DNA of 64,000 nt, from contig CAHIKZ030005494.1 in NCBI GenBank assembly GCA_903632075.3, positions 380,001 to 444,000 on the forward strand. Direction: 5' to 3'. Made by a program: the position numbers and the translations under genes. The DNA is from Acanthosepion pharaonis. Taxonomy: Eukaryota > Mollusca > Cephalopoda > Sepiida > Sepiidae. The notes below the pieces were generated by a model. It saw nothing but the letters and a program-made list of their open reading frames with translations. It did not search any database and was not told the DNA's origin. This document shows positions 56,184-64,000 of this stretch, one piece after another (the stretch's first letter is position 1; each line of letters opens with the position of its first letter).

Positions 56184-57473
56184 CACACTGCGTGCCAAAT
56201 TATTATCGAGATAACTTTTTTTCTAATATTTCAAAAACCGTCCAATCAATTCACACAAAATTTTCACACAATGTTGGCAACACTAACCTGCGCAATCCCT
56301 GAAATTTTTGTACTGATCTGTGCAATGTAAACAAACTGGCACCATATTTGTTATCAGTACGGGGATTTGAGTGTGCCAGTCAAGAGCTTTTCAGTCGCAT
56401 TAGGGATCCTACTGTGTCTAAAAGTACTCGGTATCAGTATCTGAGGAAAATAGCAACAACAGTCAAACATGTATCGAAGCCTCCGTTGAGAAATCACATT
56501 CAAAATCAATTGAAATGGGCTGAGGACAATATGAAGATTTACTTCTCTAAAATTTTGTTCATAGACGAAACTCAAGCAACACTTGATGGGCCAGATAGGT
56601 GGTGCAAAGGCTGGGTAATGAATGGACAGAATCGCCATCAACATTTGAGACGCCAACAAGGCGGTGGAGGCATAATGATCTGGGGTGGTATTATTGGAAA
56701 AACATTAGTGGGCCCATGGAGAGTACCAGATGGCATCAAAATGACTGCTGATGCATACATAGCATTTATGAAGGAGCATCTTGAACCGTGGTAGAAAAGG
56801 CAAAGAGTTGCCTTCAGAAGGGCCATTGTTTTTATGCAAGATAATTCTCCCTCACATGCTGCTCACAAGACTACTGAATATTTGAAACAGTTATGCTTCG
56901 ATAGACCTCGAAAAATGAAGTGACCAGCAAATTCTCTGGATTTGAACCCAATCGAAAACCTTTGGAGCATCATGAAGCGAAGACTGTATGCCAACAGACA
57001 ACAATTCAGGAGCAACACCGAGTTGTGGGAAGCAATTCTTGACATACCTCACGGCATTACAGCAGATGACATCCTACAATTAACAAATTCTATGGATCAT
57101 TGCCTTCTTCCAGTAATTTCAAAACAGGGAAAGCACATTACCTGTTAATTTGTTTAAAACTGTGCCCTTGTTTGTATCTGTTATTCGTTTGATTATCTTA
57201 TTTATTAGCTTCTTTTGATCATAAACATTCACGTGCAACATTAATAAATGTTTGTTTGCTCAATTCCGGGAATTTTACAAAACCTTTCTAATAATTTGGC
57301 ACGTTCAAATCACCATGCTAATAACAAATATGGCGCCAGTTTGCGCAGATCAGTACGAAAATTTTAGTGATGGTGCAGGTTAGTGTTGCCAACATTTTGT
57401 GAATTGATTGGACGGTTTTTGAAATATTAGAAAAAAAAAAGTTATCTCGATAATAATTTGGCACGCAGTGTGT
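56184..57473 (+). mobile_element. Tc1-type element with long TIRs
   Basis: Terminal inverted repeats of about 155-175 bp (56,184-56,357; 57,318-57,473), outer end CACACTGCGTGCCAAATTAT. The terminal word AATAATTTGGCACG occurs a second time at 57,289-57,303, suggesting the two-site IR/DR TIR layout. The element sits in TA-rich sequence, so the TA duplication is ambiguous. Left internal sequence is deleted. Confidence 0.88.
56348..57148 (+). pseudogene. Tc1/mariner transposase, DD37E type
   Basis: One continuous frame of about 266 codons with two nonsense codons: TAG at 56,792 and TGA at 56,921. N-terminal HTH DNA-binding residues (about 60-70) are missing because coding begins inside the left TIR. 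Visible: SKSTRYQYLRKIA linker helix, ILFIDETQATLDGPDRW (first Asp), GGGGIMIWGGI, FMQDNSPSHAAHKT (second Asp) and SLDLNPIENLW (Glu). Asp to Glu spacing is 37 by my count, the DD37E class, not the usual Tc1 DD34E. The TGA replaces a position that is normally Trp. No frameshift, so decay is recent. Confidence 0.88.
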
Positions 57474-57586
57474 ATATATATATGTATATAAATAAAAAGA
57501 AAGAACAGTAAGATATAAAACGGTGTTCTTATAGATATTTTTATTTTTACAAAATAGTGCTCAATGTAAATTTACAGAGCATTAAT

Positions 57587-58098
57587 ATTATAAATTAATT
57601 GATTTAAAATATGGTTTTTTTACACAGTTTCAACCATGTTTCAAAATAGAAGCTAAAAACCCCAATTTAATTTTGCAATTAAATAAAAAAAGCATTAGTT
57701 CCATTTCATCTTCAAGCGAATTTTTGGGTAACTTTAAAAATTACGGGTTTTTAAAGACACAGCTAAAATCACGTTTCCATGGTTACAGAATATTCTACCA
57801 AATTGGTACCAAATTGTAGCTATTAACCGATACAATGATACTGACATAAGGTAAATCTAGACATCCCTTGTTCAATTTAAGTAGAATATTCTGTAACCAT
57901 GGAAACGTGATTTTAGCTGTGTCTTTAAAACCCGGTAATTTTTAAAAGTTACTCCAAAATTCGCTTGAAGATGAAATGGAACTAATGCTTTTAATTTAAT
58001 TGCAAAATTAAATTCGGGGTTTTTAGCTTCTATTTTTGAAACATGGTTGGAACTGTGTAGCGAAAAAAAACCATATTTTAAATCAATTAATTTATAAT
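57587..58098. mobile_element. Inverted-arm element without RT
   Basis: Arms 57,587-57,797 and 57,882-58,098 are about 95% complementary, with an 85-bp loop. Shared words with the arms at 16,715: TTCGCTTGAAGATG, TTTTGAAACATGG and CCATGGxxAC. Its structure parallels the RT-bearing element but the centre is gone. It ends in (TA)n at 58,094-58,116. Confidence 0.8.
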
Positions 58099-58274
58099 AT
58101 ATATATATATATATATTTAAAAAAAACAACAATACAAAATGTTTTCATATATTTAATGATAATTTTATACTTTTATTCTTATTTTTTGGATTAATTTCTA
58201 TTATTGTCATTAAAGTAATAAGTCAATATGGTACATTTAATAACGAAGCGTTCCGTTAGACATCCAGTGTAAAA

Positions 58275-58725
58275 TATATGGTTGTTCCTTGTCCTGTTAG
58301 AGGTCTTGCATATCCAAGTGATCCCAAGAGCGAACCTGTTCTGTAGGGGCCACCCATAGCAATGAGGTCAAGGAGGGGGTACCAGACCAAATGCAACTAA
58401 ACCCCGATGACCCCAATGGCAGAATAGGCAAAAATTTACACAATTTCAGCAGCCAAACCAGCAGAAGTGTGCAGCACCAGTCAGGCTGGTGTAACCAAGG
58501 CAGGCCGTCAAAGATCATGCATCTGACAGGCCGATGCATCCAGTTTTGCCAGATCTTGCATGTCTCAATCTCCTTTGAGCTGCGAAGGATGCTTCTGCCC
58601 AAGTGTGTAGGCATTTCTATCGCACAGAGTTGCCTACCAAAATCAAATTCACATGAATGGTTTTGTCAAACTCTTTGATTCACAGCCATCTTCACCACCA
58701 GGAGTCAGAAAGGGAATAAGAAGAG
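58275..58725. other. GC-richer block, unidentified
   Basis: The most balanced composition in this part of the window. Overlapping open frames occur on both strands (plus 58,391-58,678; minus 58,297-58,614) and neither gives a motif I recognise. It could be a retroposed fragment or an exon. Confidence 0.3.
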
Positions 58726-58764
58726 AAGATGATTATTGGTTGCGAGCGGGTGTCAAAGATTTTT

Positions 58765-58789
58765 ATATATATATATATATATATATATT
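58765..58789. repeat. (TA)n microsatellite
   Basis: Short pure TA run. Confidence 0.9.
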
Positions 58790-59138
58790 GCAGTAAGCGC
58801 AATTTTAGTTGTAAATATGTAACATTTATGAGGATAATATACAGATATCTTTCCTTAAATGTTTATAAATTGTACTATGTTCAATTATTGACATTAATAA
58901 CGAACTATTTTAAATTACAAAATTGTACTTAGATTAAATGAAAATTACTTACAATATAGTACATATTACTTATAATACATTCTTTCTTGCTGCCAATTTT
59001 CACGGTTCCAGGTACACTAGTGTTTTAATAAATCAACAGGATTCAAAGCTATTGTAATATCATTATTCTTCATCCAAGCATGGAAGCAACTTATTTTTTC
59101 CTGTTGCTTTAACAGTTTAAGTATATTCAACCTCAAAC

Positions 59139-59176
<38 letters not shown>

Positions 59177-59398
59177 GGTAAATTAATAACATAATAAATA
59201 GCAAATTAATAGCATAAGTTTTATTAATGGCATAATAAATCATTGTATAAGCAAAAATAGGAATTCATGTCTATATACACACAAGTGAATGCAATATATT
59301 AAAAGTTTTACTTCATTGTTAACAGGTCAATACATTTTGCCTTTTTCAGGTCAAGGAGAAAAAACAGTAAAGGCAAAGATGCAAACAAGTGATCATCT
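58790..59398. other. AT-rich, no gene recognised
   Basis: A run of about 30 at 59,143-59,171. A weak CCTGAAAAAGGC word occurs on the minus strand near 59,340. Confidence 0.45.
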
Positions 59399-59732
59399 TA
59401 ACATCTGTCTATATTTCCGAGATGAGGTATTGTAATTATTTACATCGTTCAGACTATTGCCTTCATCTATATTGCCATATTCATGATGTTTCTGCCAGTG
59501 TATGCTCCGGCCTTCTTCAGGTGATATTTCTTGCAATTTTTAACTGAACCTTTTAGTCCACAGGGATAGATTGTTCTAATTTCAAGACATGACATATGGA
59601 ATTAGAATAATCTACCCCTGTAGATTAAAGAGTTTGATTTGAAATTTCAAGAAGTATCACCTGAAGAATGTCAGAGTGAACAAAAGCCGAAACATTGTGA
59701 ATATGGCAATAAAGATGAGGACAACAAATGCA
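59399..59732. mobile_element. SINE 2 compact inverted pair
   Basis: Antisense 3' part (59,399-59,588) and sense 3' part (59,590-59,732) form a near-palindrome around GGGATAGATTGTTC/GAATAATCTACCCC. Sense 3' domain: CCTGAAGAATG...GCCGAAACATTGTG. The tRNA head is absent from both halves. Confidence 0.7.
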
Positions 59733-59881
59733 AATTGACCATAAGTTATCCAGATTCTAAGATGCAGTACTTTCAGTAGTTACTGATGACATGGGGTACT
59801 TGCCAGCATCCACAGCAAGATGAGGCAAACTGTTTTAGTTGGAGAGAAATTGTATCACAAGAGTCAATTGGCTAAAAAGAT

Positions 59882-59930
59882 TGTGAGTGAGTGAGAGAGT
59901 GAGTGAGAGAGTGAGTGAGTGAGAGAGAGA
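59882..59930. repeat. (GAGT)n/(GA)n repeat
   Basis: GTGAGTGAGAGA phases. Confidence 0.9.
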
Positions 59931-60385
59931 AGGTTGGTTTGGTTTACGGCATATCAACACCTCAATGGGTTATTTAATGCCGACAAAATTTTTATTGCTG
60001 GTAATGTTTTACTTCAAAAATCTATTTCTGGGAATATTTTTCCTTGAAGAAATCTATAGCTGGTCATATTTTTTTCAAAGAAAGTATAGCTGTTTGTATT
60101 GCTGGTATCTTTTTAAAGTATTGATAATTTTTCCTTCAAAAATTATTGCTGGTAATAGTTTTTTTTATTACAAAGTATTTCTGGTATTAAAACCTATTTT
60201 TACACAAGTTTGGGGGTTAACTATTTGCCCATAGCTGGGATCCTAACAGGTGCTACCACCCTGGGTCAGAGTGGACCTGGGAATACCAGCAATTAAGAGG
60301 TGGTTCCATGCTCCTCAAAACCTCCTGAGCAGAGGCCTTGCTGTTGGACGTAGTTTATCATCTTACCCAGGACAAGGTAGAGAGT
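59931..60385 (+). repeat. Interspersed repeat B, best copy
   Basis: GGTTTGGTTTACGGCATATC start, several ATTGCTGGTAAT and TTCTGGxAATAT modules (60,000-60,200), then CCATAGCTGGGATCCTAACA, CACCCTGGGTCAGAGTGGAC, AGCAATTAAGAGGTGGTTCC and GGACGTAGTTTATC. Copies at 34,380, 46,427 and 54,586. Confidence 0.75.
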
Positions 60386-62063
60386 CGAGTAAGTGGCATA
60401 GTTTATGTGAATATGTGGAGAAGATAATGGTTAACCCTAGACTTCAAAAGGCCACAAATTTAGTGATTAGGGAAAGTATCCTCTTGGGAGTTGGTTCCAG
60501 AAAGCAGTGAGAAGCTGTTACTGCTCAAGTGGAATTTATATATCACCAATGGAATACGATGGTGGTTTGCTGCAATGTGCCTGGCAATGCAGGTCTTAGC
60601 CGTGATGGCGGAACTGGTGGAACTAAGGAATGTAGTTTGTCTAAGAACTTTCCATGGACAATAGCAATAGAGCAGCAAAAGGCTTGCAGCATTTCATCTG
60701 TGGGAAACAAGTAGGGTGGAAAAGAAATGTTACAAACAAGGACATGAAGATGCTTTTGGACTCTATTGAGACTGGAAAGTGAAGACTGTGCAGCTTCAAA
60801 ATAAAAGATATTCTCTAGTATGGAGAGTGGAATGAGAACAACCCTCTCCTGTGGATTGAATAAAGGATCCAGTTTCAAGTTCCCAGAGGTTTACCAAATA
60901 TGATGAATGCCTGAAGAAAGTTAGAGTGTGCAATAATGCTGCCAGTCTGTGAATGAGCCTTGTGCTATCTGCTAGAGTTCAATGGCTCTGTGAGCTTTAC
61001 CACGGCTGGAAAATTTGAGCAACAGTCCCTGCATCAAATTTGGCATATTTCTTGGTAAATCTGCTACCAAGACCTTTAAAATGGTTTGTCGACAAACATC
61101 TTTAGGATGAACAGTGTTTTTGAATGGTATGCATGTTTCAAGGCTAGTCAAGATGAGCATCCAGGTTAAGAAATTCCCCAGAAAAATTGCCCCACCCACA
61201 CAAAAAAAAAAAAAAAAAAAAAAAAAAGACCTCATCCACTTGGGCAATCACAGAGCAAACTATCAGCTTCTCACATGACTAAAATCAATTATAGAGTCTG
61301 GAAGGAGATCCTAGTTCAAGAACTTTCTGAGACAACCTTATGATGTGTAAGTGGAGAGAGAGAGAGAGAGAGAGCACAATGCATCTAAGAAAATAGAATT
61401 GGTGACTCATTTACTGGTTAAAATGAACCAAGGCAGATTTCAGTTTTAGCTACAACACTGAAAAAATATATATCTAAAAACTGATTCTAAGTTTAACTTA
61501 GTGCATCACAAGGCTAGAAGTGTCAGATCCCCAGTCAGGATTGAACTCATTTGTGTAATTAAATTTGGCATAAATATCTTATCCAACTAGAGAAAGAAAT
61601 AGATTTATTTCCATATGCAAGAAAATCATTTCACCATGTTCTATCAATAACAAAGAAAAAAAATACTGCCAGATCTAAAACTATTTAGCAATTTAGATAT
61701 TAGAAAATCTACCTGCATTTTATACAATACTGCCTTTCTACAAACGTTTTATGAAACACGACCTTCTACTTAAGTTTTTTTAACACTTTAAAGTAGGTCC
61801 TCCAAAAATTTTTAAAAAAAAGTTTAATCCTAAAAATGTTTCTGTTATTATTAAGGGAAAAGACCAAAGTATTTTTGGTTATTAAATTTTTTTTTTTTTT
61901 TTTTAATCATTTCTAGCATGTTCAAAATTTCAGTTTAAAATCTTGTTTTTCTTGTATCAGCAGGTGGGCTAATGATTATTATAGGGATTTTCAGCATCTT
62001 TTTTGGCATTAACAACACATTGTTTTGGAAATTCTTGAAAAAAAAAAAAAAAAAAATACCACC
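60386..62063. other. Unidentified, partly GC-richer
   Basis: 60,490-61,160 has overlapping open frames on both strands without known motifs. A run at 61,201-61,226. (GA)n at 61,353-61,372. T run at 61,886-61,904. A run at 62,037-62,056. Confidence 0.35.
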
Positions 62064-62420
62064 TCTTAACATTTGGTCACCTAACTCCCAAGACTGCGAC
62101 TCCCTTCATTATGATGCATGGGGTGCAGTTGAGTGAGAGACCAACAAAACTTCTTGTAACACCAAAGATGAACTGAAGCCAAGGATTATGGCAGCATTCA
62201 CCAACTTAAACAAGGAGACTGTCCAGAAGAGGTGCAGGAGATTCCAAAGTCTCCTGGAGGCATTAGTTAAAACCAGTGGTAATTTTATTGAACAAATTTA
62301 TTCTTTAGTATTTCAAGATATTTTTGTGTAATTTTGGTAAATATATCTTTTAAAATGAGATGTAAGTGTTATTTTCATTTTTACATAATTTATACAACAA
62401 TTTATCCGTTTCACCCTGTG
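62064..62420 (+). mobile_element. DD37D mariner relic, 3' end only
   Basis: Close paralogue of 48,930-49,277: DxxSLHYDAWGAVE, ETNKTSCNTKDELKxRIMAA, then the same 3' non-coding sequence and a right TIR ending TTTCACCCTG. It has TxQKRCRRFQS residues deleted in the other copy. The same Asp-to-His change (LHYD) is present, so both descend from a dead or H-bearing master. Confidence 0.7.
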
Positions 62421-62439
62421 TGTGTGTGTATATGAAATA

Positions 62440-62440
<1 letters not shown>

Positions 62441-62472
<32 letters not shown>

Positions 62473-62619
62473 ATTTTTATACATATTATTTATATTATAT
62501 ATGCACGGTACTTATTGGAAAGCAATAAAGTGATCAATATCAGTGATAGAGGTAAGATATTTAGTTGGAGTAATGTGAGTTTGTGATCCTGGGTTTCATG
62601 GTCTCTGTGATTATCAGGG

Positions 62620-62689
<70 letters not shown>

Positions 62690-62690
62690 C
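62441..62690 (+). repeat. TA-anchored repeat, third copy
   Basis: 62,500-62,620 matches 7244 and 15,852 in inverse orientation (TATCAGTGATAGAGG, TTTAGTTGGAGTAATG, GAGTTTGTGATCCTGGG). Bounded by (TA)n at 62,441-62,465 and 62,620-62,673, with CA beyond. Confidence 0.65.
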
Positions 62691-63034
62691 ACTCATGTGA
62701 GGACAGGAAGGTGTGAGAATGCATTAGTTGAGTTGTTGTGAGTGACAAGATCAATTTTTACTTTCATCAATTTAATTTAAATTCATTTCTATGAATTGAA
62801 AAAAAAAAAAAAAACAAAAAAAAACAAAAAAAAAACAAAAGAGGATTTGTACATACAGATGCACCTCTAATTTGGAGTTACAACCCAATGGACTCTTAAT
62901 AAAAAAGAAATACAAATACCCCCAGCATTTGATTTCCTCCATTGCTTTCCTCTTTTTAACCACAGATAGGAAATGTATTTGCTCATTCAACAAATCTCTG
63001 AAATATACAATAAAGAAAAACTTTTATATGATAC
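62691..63034. other. No gene recognised
   Basis: A/C-rich low-complexity at 62,801-62,840; otherwise unassigned. Confidence 0.4.
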
Positions 63035-63445
63035 TCTCAAGTCCCATATACAAAACTTGTCTGAAAAGTAATGGGACTGGTGTCACAAAAAATTTATTTC
63101 AATTCCAAACAACAAACTACATGGTTTCCACTTCTAAGTAATCTGTCTCGAGTCTCATACACTTTTCAATCCTTCTCTGCAATGCTTCTATGCACTGCCA
63201 AAAGGATTCTTCTTAGATGCTCCCCAGCTTCGTCATGGCAGTCCTCTTGATAGCCTCTATGCTTTCAAAACTGGTCCCCTTGGTGATCCCTTTGAGTTTG
63301 GGAAAAAGAAAAACATCACATGGAGCAAGACCAGGTGAATAGGAGGTTTGTTCCAATGTTCTTTTTGGTCAGAAACTTCCAGATGTTCAGGATGCTGTGA
63401 GCAGGTGCCTTATCATGGTAAAGCAGCTACAACTCTAGTCTCTTA
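63035..63445 (-). pseudogene. Mariner-family transposase C-terminus
   Basis: Minus-strand reading: LEQTSYSPGLAPCDVFLFPK (final catalytic Asp in APCD kept; SPD is SPG), ITKGTSFESIEAIKRTAM, SFWQCIEALQRRIEKC, LETDYLE. Downstream CAAAACTTGTCTGAAAAGTA (plus 63,051) looks like the right TIR. The N-terminal three quarters are missing. A distinct family from the elements at 33,183 and 48,455. Confidence 0.7.
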
Positions 63446-64000
63446 TGTACAGTGTGGCAGACATAAAGAACCAGAATCGAATAGCGGAAATGATGAACAG
63501 GATTTACTTTACTCTTGGCGAAATAGTCTGGCATGCAGGACTGATTTGAGAGAAAGCAAGTACATGCTGAAACTAGAGTATTTATGCATATAGATCATAT
63601 ACACCCAGTGAGCTTTGTGATCTATAAATGATTAGCTCAGCAGAACTCAAGGTGTGATCATTTGACAGTAAAACTGTTACTAGCATTATGGTGTCGGCTG
63701 AGAGAATACATCATGTGAGAGAGTTCCAGTATGTGTTTAACAGTCAAATGGAAACGTCTATCAAAAGAAAAAGATGAGCAACAGAACAAAGATCACAATG
63801 ACAAAGCCTATTTCAAGACTAAGTTGAAGCAAGACGATCACTTAATAGACAAAAGAAATCTGAGTGCCACATATGAAAAGCTTGAACAAATAAGATTGCA
63901 ATCTCAGAAATAAGTAAAGTAACTGAGTAATTAAACAATTCATTTTGTTCAGGAAGTAATTTTGTCTAAATGCAGATAAATATTTTATTCGTATAGATTA
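63446..64000. other. No gene recognised
   Basis: Short frames (63,348-63,593; 63,731-63,913) without recognisable motifs. Confidence 0.4.

Overview
This is an AT-rich metazoan window with no prokaryotic architecture. There are no operons, ribosome binding sites or dense coding. Abundant (TA)n, (GT)n and poly(A) tracts, tRNA-derived SINEs of the kind described from octopods, and relics of mariner, Tc1 and non-LTR elements point to a mollusc, most likely a cephalopod (octopod). That assignment is inference from repeat style, not from a gene match. I found no convincing host protein-coding exon. The window reads as intergenic or intronic DNA, and nearly everything I can name is mobile DNA or its debris.

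Layout. 1-5.3 kb: microsatellites, a 24-bp minisatellite and two hammerhead-like relics. 5.3-5.6 kb: a small GC-rich minisatellite. 6.7-8.0 kb: a dense block of foldback repeats, including the best hammerhead-ribozyme match (minus strand, about 7437-7487). 8.1-9.8 kb: 3' half of a decayed non-LTR element with a CCHC knuckle and restriction-like endonuclease. 10.2-12.2 kb: LINE 3' fragments and SINEs. 13.2-13.6 kb: a 29-bp minisatellite. 15.7-18.5 kb: repeats on (TA)n tracts and a reverse transcriptase fragment (YRDD motif) between two almost identical 270-bp inverted arms. 18.6-27.7 kb: a solo LTR, several SINE copies, a 51-bp array and long purine tracts. 28-32 kb: mostly unidentifiable sequence. 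32.1-39.8 kb: LINE, mariner, Tc1 and foldback relics. 40.4-46.9 kb: SINEs, a 1.1-kb minisatellite, a 34-bp array and a pogo-like MITE. 47-51 kb: two LINE RT fragments and a DD37D mariner-like relic. 53.05-53.10 kb: two RFX X-box-like sites, the only candidate host regulatory signal. 54.6-60.4 kb: more repeats, a DD37E Tc1-type element with long TIRs and a second RT-less inverted-arm element. 62-63.4 kb: two more transposase relics.

The unifying pattern is a degenerate type I hammerhead core (CTGAnGA, short stem, GAAA, short stem, GUH). It recurs at a dozen or more places in several unrelated-looking foldback or SINE-like families. Hammerheads are known in Penelope-like elements and in schistosome SINE-like repeats, so the families are plausibly ribozyme-bearing retroelements. 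At several sites the arms of the ribozyme pair despite sequence divergence, and the CpG at the stem II/GAAA junction is often lost.
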